A stretch of 64,000 nt of DNA. It comes from Polaromonas sp. (GTDB lineage Bacteria > Pseudomonadota > Gammaproteobacteria > Burkholderiales > Burkholderiaceae_C). The notes beneath the pieces are model-generated. The model made no database searches and was not told the DNA's origin. It was given only the letters and a program-made list of their open reading frames with translations. Positions within the stretch are counted from its first letter, which is position 1; the number at the start of each line of letters is the position of its first letter. Location of the stretch: positions 1-64,000 of the forward strand of contig NZ_JABBPE010000021.1 of NCBI RefSeq assembly GCF_012927455.1, in the 5' to 3' direction. Both the position numbers and the translations under genes were made by a program. This document shows positions 25,992 to 34,637 of this stretch, piece after piece.

Positions 25992-26854
25992 AAACCCCGA
26001 GCAGAATCGAGCCGCTGGTCACCGACGGACTGGTCGACAAGGTCGTCCGTCAGCTCATGAGCGGCAAGGAAGCCATGGTGTATGTGGTGCAGTGTGGCGA
26101 TGAAGTGCTGTGCGCCAAGGTCTACAAGGAAGCCAACAAACGCGCTTTCCGTCAGGCGGTTGACTACACCGAAGGGCGCAAGATCAAGAACAGCCGGCAG
26201 GCCCGTGCCATGGCCAAGGGTTCACGCTACGGCCGCCAGGAACAGGAAGCCGCCTGGCAGCATGCAGAGGTCGATGCGCTGCACCGCCTTGCCGGCGCTG
26301 GTGTGCGCGTGCCCACGCCGTATAACTTTCACGAAGGCGTGCTGCTGATGGAACTGGTGACCGATGAAAACGGCTCACCGGCGCCTCGCTTGAATGACGT
26401 GGTGCTGAGCGCTGACGATGCGCGTCGCTACCACGCTATGTTGATCCGGCAGGTGGTGCTGATGCTTTGTGCCGGCATCGTGCACGGGGATCTTTCCGAA
26501 TACAACATCCTGATTGACAGCGACGGCCCGGTGATCATCGACCTGCCGCAGGCGATCGACGCGGCGGCCAACAACAATGCCAGCCGAATGCTGGAGCGTG
26601 ATGTGGACAACCTCGCCAGCTATTTCGGCCAGTTTGCCCCGGAACTTCTGCGCACCGACTACGGCAAGGAAATCTGGTCACTCTACGAAACCGGTGCGCT
26701 GCAGCCGCAGAGCGAACTCACCGGACATTTCAAGCGCAACGAAAAATTGGCCGACCTCAACGGCGTCATGCGTGTCATCGACGCGGCGCGCGACGAGGAG
26801 GCCGCCCGACTTGCGCGCAAGGATGCCGGCAACGCCCAGGGAAAACGGGCGTAA
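25988..26854 (+). CDS. RIO1-like serine protein kinase (PA4780 family)
   Basis: A 288-residue atypical protein kinase. The ATP-anchoring Lys lies in CAKVYK (K44), the catalytic loop is VHGDLSEYN (165-173), and the metal-binding Asp lies in IIDLPQA (D185). The N-terminal SGKEAMVYVV corresponds to the flexible ATP loop. RIO kinases of archaea and eukaryotes act in small ribosomal subunit maturation; the role of the bacterial PA4780 group is not established. It overlaps ycaO by 4 bp, so the two are co-translated, which suggests a shared task. Confidence 0.93.
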   Translation: MKTPSRIEPLVTDGLVDKVVRQLMSGKEAMVYVVQCGDEVLCAKVYKEANKRAFRQAVDYTEGRKIKNSRQARAMAKGSRYGRQEQEAAWQHAEVDALHRLAGAGVRVPTPYNFHEGVLLMELVTDENGSPAPRLNDVVLSADDARRYHAMLIRQVVLMLCAGIVHGDLSEYNILIDSDGPVIIDLPQAIDAAANNNASRMLERDVDNLASYFGQFAPELLRTDYGKEIWSLYETGALQPQSELTGHFKRNEKLADLNGVMRVIDAARDEEAARLARKDAGNAQGKRA

Positions 26855-27380
26855 GCGAACTAGTAGGGCGGCACGAGGCCGTGCAAAATGCGAAAAAAGC
26901 GCCAATCAAGTTCGGCGTCTGCAGGTCTGGCTTGTGGGACATTGATCGGCGGTCTGGGGCGTGTAGCCAGAAACAAATGCAAGCTGAGGTGAGGGACACT
27001 GAAAATGCGTGTCCACATTTTGGCTAGGCAGGTTGCAAGATATTGTTCTCCTATCCCTCTGCTGGCGAAATCCGCCCGTCAAGGCAGGAGCATTCACTTT
27101 GAGCCTCCACCCAGACTTTGAGGCTGCGGCCGCCCTTCCATGGACCCAGGACTCGAACCCAGTGAAGAAAAAAACAAGAACCCATGTGCTCACGCTGGTC
27201 CCCAGCACCCGCCGGGGGGAAGGAAGTCGCATGAAAGGCGCCTTGAAGGGCAATAAACAGTTTTTACCGGGCAAACCGTGCGCACGATGACACGGCGCAA
27301 GGCTTGAGTCAGGACCTGGACTGACGTGCTTTACTGTTCTGACGCCTGCCGCGCAAAAAAGAAACCTGGAAACCCACACC
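26855..27380. other. 526-bp stretch without a supported gene
   Basis: Open frames on both strands (for example 27009-27290 plus and 26906-27520 minus) show no recognisable domain and have composition unlike the neighbouring genes. The sequence around 26990-27040 (GACACTGAAAATGCGTGTCC then ACATTTTGGCTAGGCAGG) resembles the style of insertion-sequence ends but could not be assigned. A photolyase remnant follows directly, so this may be an insertion or deletion scar. Confidence 0.4.
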
Positions 27381-27630
27381 ATGACTAAAGCGGCAAGAGT
27401 AGCTGCATCGGCAACGCTGACACCGCCCGGCTGGCTGCAGCGTCTGGTCATCGTTCTGGGGTAATCAGCTTGATGACAATGCAGCGGCGTTCGATGGCTT
27501 TGATCCCTCGCTGGACGCACTCTGGATGGCTGAAGTGGTCGAAGAGTCGACCCCTATCTGGTCGTCCAAACAGCGCATTGCACTGTTTTTGAGCGCGATG
27601 CGCCACTTCGCTGACCAGCAAAAAACATGA
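27381..27630 (+). pseudogene. N-terminal remnant of a cryptochrome/photolyase-related (FeS-BCP) protein
   Basis: From the ATG at 27381 the frame reads [10 protein letters not shown] and stops. Shifted by one base it continues [28 protein letters not shown]...[16 protein letters not shown] to a TGA at 27628. This is the start of the iron-sulfur bacterial cryptochrome/photolyase family, where LILGDQL, an acidic MAEV motif and KKI..F.SAMRHFA are hallmarks. Only about 75 of roughly 500 residues remain, with one frameshift. The next gene begins tail to tail 5 bp later. Confidence 0.7.
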
Positions 27631-27635
27631 GCCGC

Positions 27636-28583
27636 TTATCGCTGGCTGGAAAAGTGAGCCAACGCCGTCCTCGCGGCCGCCAGATCCCACCCCGCCCAGC
27701 CGCAGCTCTTGAACAGCACCGGCCCCGTCACCGGGAAGGCTTCGGCGCGCACCACGTCGGCCAAACTGACAAAGCCTGCCACATCAAGCCCGGCCTGAAG
27801 CAAATCACCGGCCTCGTGGCGAGCGTCCACGGTATCCACCACCACGGTGCCTTGCGTTGCAAAGTGTCGGCACAGTTCCGGGCTCAACTCCACCATGTGT
27901 GGCGTGAAGGCGCCGACAGCGGCGATAAAGGCGTCGCTGCGCGGCAAGGCGCTGAGTACTACGCTTTGGGCTGGCGTGCAGATCACGGTCAGCGGGCAGT
28001 CGGCCAGTGCCGCGTTGGCGTCTGTCACGATGCGCGCCTGCAGGCCCAGCGATTGCGCGTGCAGAGCGAGCCATTGCGCGCTGGACGCGCTGCGCGAGAC
28101 GATGACCACTTCTCTGATGGGTAAACCTTCGGCAAACGCCTCTAGATGGGCTGTCCCTTGCACGCCGGCGCCGACGATCAGCAGCGGCCCCTGCGGGCTG
28201 CGTGCAAGTCGCTGGGCGGCAAGCAGGGACACTGCGGCGGTGCGTCGCGCGGTGACGGTGGGTCCATCGAGCACCAACTGGCGCTGGCCGCTGGCCACGT
28301 CAAACACCACCACATCGCCCTGAATGGTGGCCCGGCCGCTGCCGGCATTGGCCGGCGTGAACGTAATGAGTTTGGTGATGGCGGTGCGAGAGTCCAGCGC
28401 CGGCATGACAAAAAGACTGCCGCCGCCCGCCAAGGGCTGCACCAGACGTGCCGGGACTTGAACCGAACTGTCCCCGAGCAGCCGGACCAGCTCCTTCACC
28501 AGCAGAAGGTAAGGCAGGCGGGCCGCCGTTTGGGCCGAGTCAAGCAGCGTGGCAGGCAGGGGCGTCAGGTCGTCAGAGGTCAT
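27636..28583 (-). CDS. Ornithine cyclodeaminase / mu-crystallin family protein (probable 1-pyrroline-2-carboxylate reductase)
   Basis: A 315-residue NAD(P)-binding enzyme. The dinucleotide fold shows PLLIVGAGVQGTAHLEAF, preceded by the substrate-side RTAAVSLLAAQRLA and ITKLITFTPAN. The C-terminal PVLFKSCGWAGWDLAAARTA is typical of the delta1-pyrroline-2-carboxylate reductase branch, which acts in hydroxyproline or pipecolate metabolism, rather than of ornithine cyclodeaminase itself. No hydroxyproline genes surround it, so the substrate is inferred from motif style only. Confidence 0.82.
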   Translation of the reverse strand: MTSDDLTPLPATLLDSAQTAARLPYLLLVKELVRLLGDSSVQVPARLVQPLAGGGSLFVMPALDSRTAITKLITFTPANAGSGRATIQGDVVVFDVASGQRQLVLDGPTVTARRTAAVSLLAAQRLARSPQGPLLIVGAGVQGTAHLEAFAEGLPIREVVIVSRSASSAQWLALHAQSLGLQARIVTDANAALADCPLTVICTPAQSVVLSALPRSDAFIAAVGAFTPHMVELSPELCRHFATQGTVVVDTVDARHEAGDLLQAGLDVAGFVSLADVVRAEAFPVTGPVLFKSCGWAGWDLAAARTALAHFSSQR

Positions 28584-28724
28584 TGAGCGATGGTAAACCT
28601 GTGGGGAGATTGCCCAATGCGTAGCCAGAGGCGTATTTATCCTACAGGTACACGGCTCTGCGGCCGGATGGCCTTTAAAAATATGGCCTCAGCATAGAGT
28701 TAGTTAACCGAAAGAGAAATTGAC

Positions 28725-29099
28725 ATGTTTGCTGACCATTTGCCCAAAATTGATGAGGTGCCCAACAGGATGCTATTTCTAGCGGCAGCTGCCCTGGTCA
28801 TTTTGTGTCAGCTGGCTGCCATGGCGCTGGTGGTGGATGGCCAGGTGAACTCGGCGCAGGTCCGCGATGCATTGCGCGTCTCTGAACGCACGGCGATCAA
28901 CCGGTGCATGGAAACCAGCTTGGGGACGGCCCGTCATAACTGCATCCAGCAAGCCAAAGCCGCCAAAGCCGCCAAAGCTTCCATACAGGACGGTCAAAGC
29001 ACACAGGCGCTGGCTGACACCGAGGAAAGTGACATCACCGCCTTGCCCGCCAATCCGGTTCAGGGCTTCCTGCCAGTATCTTTCGCGCCCCGGCAGTGA
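28725..29099 (+). CDS. Hypothetical single-pass membrane protein
   Basis: A 124-residue protein. One transmembrane helix lies at about residues 14-37 (MLFLAAAALVILCQLAAMALVV), followed by an extracytoplasmic domain with two cysteines (NRCMET and HNCIQQ) that could form a disulfide. A short Ala-Lys repeat (AKAAKAAKA, coded by a repeated AAAGCCGCC) follows, then an acidic tail. An AAAGAGAAATTGAC ribosome-binding region precedes the ATG. No family was recognised. Confidence 0.6.
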   Translation: MFADHLPKIDEVPNRMLFLAAAALVILCQLAAMALVVDGQVNSAQVRDALRVSERTAINRCMETSLGTARHNCIQQAKAAKAAKASIQDGQSTQALADTEESDITALPANPVQGFLPVSFAPRQ

Positions 29100-29167
29100 T
29101 GCGGATTTTGTCAATGTCGGTGTAAGCGACTAACGTTGTAAAAATCAGCCGGCCAAGCCGGCGACTA

Positions 29168-29887
29168 CTACTTAATCTGTGCGCCAGTTTTACTGTCGAA
29201 TCTTATTGTGTACATCTTGCCATTCTGGCCGGGAAATCCGTCAAATACCGAGCGCACCAGATAAGGCATTACTGCAGGCAGGTCGCCGTTGTCGCCTTCG
29301 TAAACCGCGCGGGACTCGAACACCGTGCGCGGTTTGCCAGGCTGCGCGCCTTGCGCTGCAACCTTGGTGTCAAGCAGCCGCAAGCGCAGAGAGTTGATCT
29401 GAACGGTGCGGTTCACCGGGCGGTCGCCTACATAGCGCGGCCCGAATGGATCTGGCCCCCACATACCCGGAAAAATAGCGCCCGCCGCGTCGCGGTAAGG
29501 TGGAAAAAACACGTAGTTGTCCTGATAAACCGGTGCCATATAGGTTTTATCTTCAGCGCGATGTGTCGCCGCCACGTCGACCTGCACGCGCCCCACTTGC
29601 CCGGAGGGTGCGCGCTTCAGGCCCAACTTTTCAAGCTCAGCCTGAACGAGGCTTTCATACGTCGCCTGCTCCAGCTCGCGGTTGGGGTTGACCGGTGTGA
29701 TGAAGCTAAAGGTGCTGCCCGCAACGTCAGATGGCCACTGGTTGAAGCTGGTAACTCTGGCCGTGATCGAACTCGCGCAGCCGGTAAGCAAGGCCGTGAC
29801 CAACAGTGCCAAATACAACCGTGGCAAGGAAAACACGGTACCCAAGACGGACCGACACATGGAATGGCGAATGGCTGACAGCTGCAT
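29168..29887 (-). CDS. DUF4136-type lipoprotein
   Basis: A 239-residue envelope lipoprotein. A long signal region ends in the lipobox LLTGCAS. The mature part contains FSFITPVNPNRELEQATYESLVQAELEKLG, the typical pattern of DUF4136 proteins, and an aromatic-rich YQDNYVFFPPYRDAAGAIFPG segment. Function is unknown. The ATG at 29887 is chosen so that the signal peptide is of plausible length; an upstream in-frame ATG exists at 29986. The gene is divergent from ypfJ. Confidence 0.75.
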   Translation of the reverse strand: MQLSAIRHSMCRSVLGTVFSLPRLYLALLVTALLTGCASSITARVTSFNQWPSDVAGSTFSFITPVNPNRELEQATYESLVQAELEKLGLKRAPSGQVGRVQVDVAATHRAEDKTYMAPVYQDNYVFFPPYRDAAGAIFPGMWGPDPFGPRYVGDRPVNRTVQINSLRLRLLDTKVAAQGAQPGKPRTVFESRAVYEGDNGDLPAVMPYLVRSVFDGFPGQNGKMYTIRFDSKTGAQIK

Positions 29888-30042
29888 GATGGATAGATAC
29901 CTGTGGATTGTTTTTGTTCCGCGAGGGCGCTTGCTCTCAAGTAAAGTTGGCGCATGCACTGACATCGCATCGGCTGGGAAGTGCACCGGTTCATGTCAGT
30001 ATAGGCAGATGTCAACAGCAGCTAATTGCGATTGGGGCAGTC

Positions 30043-30948
30043 ATGAAATGGGAAGGCAATCGGGAATCGGACAACGTTGAAGACCGGCGCGATGATGCGG
30101 GTGGTGGCGGTGGCGGTGGCGGTGGCGGCCTAGGCGGGTTGCTGGGCGGCCGCAGCATAGGCATTGGCACGATCGTGGTGGCGCTGGTCGGCGGCTGGAT
30201 TTTCGGCATCAACCCACTCACTATATTGAGCCTGCTGAGCGGCGGATCGCCGCCGGCCCAGGTTCAGCAACAGCAGCAGAGCCCCGCGCAGCGGCCGCCC
30301 GCCGATGACCGCATGGCCAGATTTGTCTCTACTGTGCTGGCCGACACCGAAGATGTCTGGAAAGACGTCTTCAGCAAAAGCGGCGCAACCTACCAGGAGC
30401 CTCGGCTGGTGCTGTTTCGCGGCGCAACGCAGACCGCCTGTGGCCAGGGCCAGGCAGCCATGGGGCCGTTTTATTGCCCGGGCGACCAAAAAGTCTATAT
30501 CGACCTCGGGTTTTACGAAACCCTGAAAAACCGCCTGGGGGCGCCCGGTGATTTTGCTCAGGCTTACGTGATTGCGCACGAGGTCGGCCACCATGTGCAA
30601 AATTTGATGGGCATCAGCGGCAAGATGGACCAGATGCGTGGCCGCGTCAGCAAGGTCGAATACAACGCGCTGAGCGTGCGGCTCGAATTGCAGGCCGACT
30701 GCTTTGCCGGCGTGTGGGCGCAGAAGGCGCAAACCTCGCGGCAGATCCTGGAGCAGGGCGATGTCGAAGAAGCCATGAACGCAGCGGCCAAAATTGGTGA
30801 CGATGCGCTGCAGCGGGGCGGTGGCGGCGCGGTGGTGCCCGAGAGCTTTACCCACGGCACCAGCGCCCAGCGCCAGCGCTGGTTCAACACTGGCCTGAAA
30901 ACCGGAAGCGTCAAGGCCTGCGATACCTTCAGCGCCAGAAATATATAG
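30043..30948 (+). CDS. ypfJ: YpfJ-family neutral zinc metallopeptidase
   Basis: A 301-residue protein with an N-terminal cytoplasmic stretch containing ten consecutive glycines (coded by repeated GGTGGC around 30103-30130), one membrane helix (about 43-60), a Gln-rich linker and a peptidase domain. The zinc motif is [12 protein letters not shown], with a later [11 protein letters not shown] as the third-ligand region. Members are putative membrane-anchored proteases of unknown substrate. The start at [16 protein letters not shown] is the typical family N-terminus. The glycine repeat tract may be prone to slippage. Confidence 0.92.
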   Translation: MKWEGNRESDNVEDRRDDAGGGGGGGGGGLGGLLGGRSIGIGTIVVALVGGWIFGINPLTILSLLSGGSPPAQVQQQQQSPAQRPPADDRMARFVSTVLADTEDVWKDVFSKSGATYQEPRLVLFRGATQTACGQGQAAMGPFYCPGDQKVYIDLGFYETLKNRLGAPGDFAQAYVIAHEVGHHVQNLMGISGKMDQMRGRVSKVEYNALSVRLELQADCFAGVWAQKAQTSRQILEQGDVEEAMNAAAKIGDDALQRGGGGAVVPESFTHGTSAQRQRWFNTGLKTGSVKACDTFSARNI

Positions 30949-30952
30949 TAAA

Positions 30953-31008
30953 TCGTGCTCTAGCCCATGTTCCACGGGCGCAAACAGCTATAAAAACAAT
31001 AGCAACCA
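30953..31008 (-). repeat. Copy of the ~55-bp hairpin repeat, ypfJ/rhlE gap
   Basis: The minus strand reads TTGCTATT-GTTTTT-ATAGCTGTTTGCGCCCGT-GGAACA-TGGGCTAGAG. It sits immediately after the ypfJ stop codon and before rhlE. Confidence 0.75.
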
Positions 31009-31111
31009 GACCTGATTAAGGGATCGGTCCGCGCGTCGGGCGGAGGGGCGCTGACCCGGTAGTCGGGTAAAAAAAGGGAAATTCGCTCGAAGTGCGACAA
31101 TAGCAGGCTAA

Positions 31112-32581
31112 ATGACATCATCTTTTTCGAATCTTTCGCTGGCAGAACCGCTGGCCCGCGCCGTAGCCGAAATGGGCTACGAAACCATGACCCCCATCCA
31201 GGAACAGGCCATTCCGGTCGTTCTACAAGGCAAAGACGTGATGGGTGCTGCGCAAACCGGCACTGGCAAAACGGCTGCCTTTGCGCTGCCGCTGCTGCAG
31301 CGCATGATGAAGCACGAGAACGCCTCAACGTCTCCAGCCCGTCATCCGGTACGCGCCCTGGTGCTATTGCCGACCCGCGAACTGGCCATCCAGGTGGCCG
31401 AGCAGGTCAAGCTCTACGCCAAATACACCAATCTGAACAGCGCAGTGGTGTTTGGCGGCATGGACATGAAGCCGCAAACGCTGGAGCTCAAAAAGGGCGT
31501 TGAAGTGCTGGTCGCCACGCCAGGGCGTCTGCTGGACCACATCGAAGCCAAAAATACCGTGCTGAACCAGGTCGAATATGTGGTGCTCGACGAAGCCGAC
31601 CGCATGCTTGACATCGGCTTTTTGCCCGATCTGCAGCGCATTTTGAGTTACCTGCCCAAGCAGCGCATCACCTTACTGTTTTCAGCGACCTTCTCGCCCG
31701 AGATCAAGCGCCTGGCTTCCAGCTATCTGCAGGACCCGGTGACGATTGAAGTGGCGCGTTCCAACGCCGCCGCCTCGACGGTCGAGCAGCATTTTTACAG
31801 TGTGGGCGCCGACGACAAACGCCGGGCGCTGCACCAGATACTCAAGCAGCGCGACATGAAGCAGGCTTTTGTCTTCGTCAACAGCAAACTCGGCTGCGCC
31901 CGTCTGGCTCGTTCGCTGGAACGCGAAGGCCTCAAGACCACCGCACTGCACGGCGACAAAAGCCAGGAAGAGCGTTTGAAGGCCCTCGATTCCTTTAAAA
32001 AAGGCGAGGTGGACCTGCTGGTTTGCACCGATGTGGCCGCCCGCGGGCTGGACATCAAGGACGTGCCGGCGGTGTTCAACTTTGACGTGCCCTTCAATGC
32101 TGAAGACTACATTCACCGCATTGGCCGCACCGGCCGAGCCGGCGCATCCGGCTTGGCGGTGAGTTTTGTCGCCAGCAGCGACATCCGCCTGGTGACCGAC
32201 ATTGAAAAGCTGCTCAAAACCAAAATCGAGCTGGAGCCGCTGGAGTTTGACGAAGACCGCCCGCGCATCAGCGAGCAGGGCCGCATCAACGACGGCCGGC
32301 GCATGTACCGCGAAAGCGAAGGCGCTACACCCGAGGCTTCTTCAGAGTTTCGCGCACCCCGTGAGCGCCCTGAGCGTCGCGAGCGTCGTGAGCACACGCC
32401 TTATCGTCAGGCGGCGGCGCCGCGCGATCCGTTTTTTGACCAGCCTTACGAGCCCGGCGTTGCCGTAGACGCGCAGCCGGCCTGGGAAGCCGCGGCCAAA
32501 ACCAACGCGGCACGCGGCGGGGTGTCGGCCAATATTAAGCCCAAGAAAAAAGTCGCGGCGCTGTTCAAAGCCTGCGCCTGA
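31112..32581 (+). CDS. rhlE: DEAD-box ATP-dependent RNA helicase RhlE
   Basis: A 489-residue helicase with all DEAD-box motifs: Q-motif near TMTPIQEQAIP, AQTGTGKTAAF (motif I), PTRELA, GGMD, TPGRLLD, DEAD (in VLDEADRMLDIGF), SAT, then FVNSKLGCARLARSL, DVAARGLDI and HRIGRTGRAG. The C-terminal tail (about 395-489) is basic and rich in Arg/Glu, ending in a lysine-rich patch, which suits RNA binding. RhlE-type helicases act in ribosome assembly and RNA decay. It stands alone between repeats and yihY. Confidence 0.95.
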   Translation: MTSSFSNLSLAEPLARAVAEMGYETMTPIQEQAIPVVLQGKDVMGAAQTGTGKTAAFALPLLQRMMKHENASTSPARHPVRALVLLPTRELAIQVAEQVKLYAKYTNLNSAVVFGGMDMKPQTLELKKGVEVLVATPGRLLDHIEAKNTVLNQVEYVVLDEADRMLDIGFLPDLQRILSYLPKQRITLLFSATFSPEIKRLASSYLQDPVTIEVARSNAAASTVEQHFYSVGADDKRRALHQILKQRDMKQAFVFVNSKLGCARLARSLEREGLKTTALHGDKSQEERLKALDSFKKGEVDLLVCTDVAARGLDIKDVPAVFNFDVPFNAEDYIHRIGRTGRAGASGLAVSFVASSDIRLVTDIEKLLKTKIELEPLEFDEDRPRISEQGRINDGRRMYRESEGATPEASSEFRAPRERPERRERREHTPYRQAAAPRDPFFDQPYEPGVAVDAQPAWEAAAKTNAARGGVSANIKPKKKVAALFKACA

Positions 32582-32682
32582 TTTTTTAATAATTCCTTCT
32601 GCGCGACGCGTCGGAAGCTTCCTACGGTCCTTCGCGCAAGTCGCCGCTTCGCGTTGATTCGCCGTCCCCTTAGGCTTCGGGC

Positions 32683-33630
32683 ATGTTTTTCAAACCCGTC
32701 CCGCAACTCAAGGCCTTGCCGGCATTCGGCCTGGCCGCCCTGCAGCACCTTTACCGCCCCTTGTGGCGCGCCGTCAACCAGTGGGTAGACGCGGAAGGCT
32801 TGCGCATGAGCGCCGCCATGTCGTTTTACGGCATTCTCAGCCTGGCGCCGCTGCTGGTATTGCTGGTGGCTGTCATGGGATGGTGGCTGGATCGTAGCTA
32901 CATTGAAACCAGCCTGGTCGACCAGATCCGCAGTGTCATAGGCGCGCAGGGGGCGCAGGTGGTGCAACAGGCGCTTTCCAGCGCGCAAGAACCCAGCGAG
33001 GGCATCACCGCCTCGCTGCTGGCGTTTGGGCTGCTGCTGTCCGGCGCTACCGGGGTATTTGCAGAGTTGCAGGACGCGTTTGAGCGCTTGTGGCGCCAAG
33101 GCCATGGTGAGGCGCCCAAGCAGAAATGGTGGCGCGGCGCTTCCTTGCGATTGCGCGGCGTCGCGTATATCCTCGCGCTCGGATTTTTACTGCTGGTGTC
33201 GCTGGCGGTTTCGACCTTTTTAGGCCTGGTAACGGGCTGGGCCGGTACTTACCTGCCGGTTGAAAAATTGGCCTGGGTCATCAACCAGGCGGTGTCCTTC
33301 GGTTTTTGCGTCACCCTGTTTGTGGCCCTGATGCGGATGAGCGCAGGCCCCAAGCCCGCCTTGCGCTACCTGGTGATGGGCGCAGCCGCCGGCGCCATCC
33401 TGTTTGAAGTCGGCAAGTACCTGATGGCTTTTTACCTGTCTACCGCCGCCGTGGTGTCGGCTTACGGTGCGGCGGGTTCGCTGGTGGTGATCTTGATGTG
33501 GATTTACTTTTCTTCCGCCGTGCTGTTGCTGGCGGCCAGCATGGCGCGTGCCTGGTCCGATGAGGCGGCCGCTGTTGCCGCCGGGCGGTCGTTGGGCACC
33601 GATGTGCCGCTGGTGGCGGTATCTCCGTAG
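32683..33630 (+). CDS. yihY: YihY/BrkB-family inner-membrane protein
   Basis: A 315-residue membrane protein with about six helices. The conserved opening GLRMSAAMSFYGILSLAPLL and the later FEVGKYLMAFYLSTAAVVSAYGAAGSLVVILMWIYFS identify the YihY/virulence factor BrkB family. These were once misnamed ribonuclease BN. The function is not established. The ATG at 32683 follows a hairpin-containing 100-bp gap after rhlE. Confidence 0.92.
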   Translation: MFFKPVPQLKALPAFGLAALQHLYRPLWRAVNQWVDAEGLRMSAAMSFYGILSLAPLLVLLVAVMGWWLDRSYIETSLVDQIRSVIGAQGAQVVQQALSSAQEPSEGITASLLAFGLLLSGATGVFAELQDAFERLWRQGHGEAPKQKWWRGASLRLRGVAYILALGFLLLVSLAVSTFLGLVTGWAGTYLPVEKLAWVINQAVSFGFCVTLFVALMRMSAGPKPALRYLVMGAAAGAILFEVGKYLMAFYLSTAAVVSAYGAAGSLVVILMWIYFSSAVLLLAASMARAWSDEAAAVAAGRSLGTDVPLVAVSP

Positions 33631-33677
33631 CGCTTTATTTCGCTGCTGCTGCGAAGCGATCCGCTTTTGGATGCTTT

Positions 33678-33733
33678 TTAGCCTTACCGCCCAATAAGTA
33701 CGGTCATTATTTGCTATTGAGTTGATAGCAAAA
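33678..33733 (-). repeat. Diverged copy of the ~55-bp hairpin repeat, yihY/apaH gap
   Basis: The minus strand keeps TTGCTATC-AACTCA-ATAGC and CCGTACTTATTGGGC, but the central GCTTGCG is changed. It lies between the converging ends of yihY and apaH, where its hairpins could aid transcript termination. Confidence 0.6.
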
Positions 33734-33758
33734 CCAGCGCTGACTGTGCCGAACCCTT

Positions 33759-34622
33759 TCAGTCTGTCGCCGGCTGCTGCGCCTGCTCGCACTTCACTGC
33801 GATCAGCTCAAACTCCCCTGCCGTAGCGCCCAGGCGCGCAGCCGTCAGGCAGCCGCCCCAGACGCAGCCGGTGTCCAGCGGCAGCGTGTTGTTGCGCAGG
33901 CCCTTGATCTGCCTGGCGTCTTTCACAAGGGTGGACCAGTGCCCGAACGCCATGGGCGTCCCTTGGCTGGCGCGCCCGGGCACCTCAAACCACGGCAGAA
34001 AACCGGGGGGCTTGGCGCCCGCGCCGTCCTTGCTCGCAAAATCCATCACGCCGTCGGGCGTGCAAAAGCGCAGGCGCGTCAGCGCATTGACGATCACCCG
34101 CAGTCGGTCGGCGCCCGCCAGCCTGTCATGCCATTGGCTGGGCGCGTTTCCGTACATGGCGGTCAAAAAGCTTTTCAAGTCAGGGCCGCGCAGCGCCTGT
34201 TCCACCTCTGCGGCCAGCACCAGGGTCTGCGCCGCAGTCCACTGCGGCAGCACGCCCGCATGCACCATCAGCCAGCCATGGCGCTGCAGCGCCATGGCGC
34301 GGTGCCGCAGCCAGTCCAGCAGCGCCGCGCTGTCGGGCGCCTGCAAGACGGATTGCACGGTATCGTGACGGCCTGCCTTGCGCACGCCTTGCCACAGCGC
34401 CAGCAGGTGCAAATCATGGTTGCCCAGCAGGCACTTCGCCGCGTCGCCCAGTGCCATCAGGTGGCGCAGCAGGCCAAGCGAGTCCGGTCCGCGGTTCACC
34501 AGGTCTCCCAGCAGGTACACGGTGTCGCGGCTAGCGGAAAAATCAATCTTCTCAAGCAAGCGCTGAAATGGCAGGTGGCAACCCTGCAGGTCGCCGATAC
34601 AGTAAAGTGACATGCTGTTCAT
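33759..34622 (-). CDS. apaH: Symmetrical bis(5'-nucleosyl)-tetraphosphatase ApaH
   Basis: A 287-residue metallophosphatase that splits Ap4A to two ADP and can decap Np4-capped RNA. Motifs are YCIGDLQGC at the N-terminus, LLGDLVNRGPDSL and LLGNHDLH, with MVHAGVLPQW later. Length is normal. An in-frame ATG at 34613 (MSLYCIG) is the likelier start by homology. It is divergent from the next gene with only 15-24 bp between starts, so their promoters must overlap. Confidence 0.95.
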   Translation of the reverse strand: MNSMSLYCIGDLQGCHLPFQRLLEKIDFSASRDTVYLLGDLVNRGPDSLGLLRHLMALGDAAKCLLGNHDLHLLALWQGVRKAGRHDTVQSVLQAPDSAALLDWLRHRAMALQRHGWLMVHAGVLPQWTAAQTLVLAAEVEQALRGPDLKSFLTAMYGNAPSQWHDRLAGADRLRVIVNALTRLRFCTPDGVMDFASKDGAGAKPPGFLPWFEVPGRASQGTPMAFGHWSTLVKDARQIKGLRNNTLPLDTGCVWGGCLTAARLGATAGEFELIAVKCEQAQQPATD

Positions 34623-34637
34623 TCTGCCTCCGTATTT

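Noticed and set aside
27009..27290. 93-codon plus frame and the overlapping minus frame 26906-27520 as genes
   Set aside because: Neither has a domain, a convincing ribosome-binding site or coding-like composition; the stretch is left as unassigned.
32683..33630. Naming yihY as ribonuclease BN
   Set aside because: That label comes from a historical misassignment; the sequence is a polytopic membrane protein without nuclease motifs.
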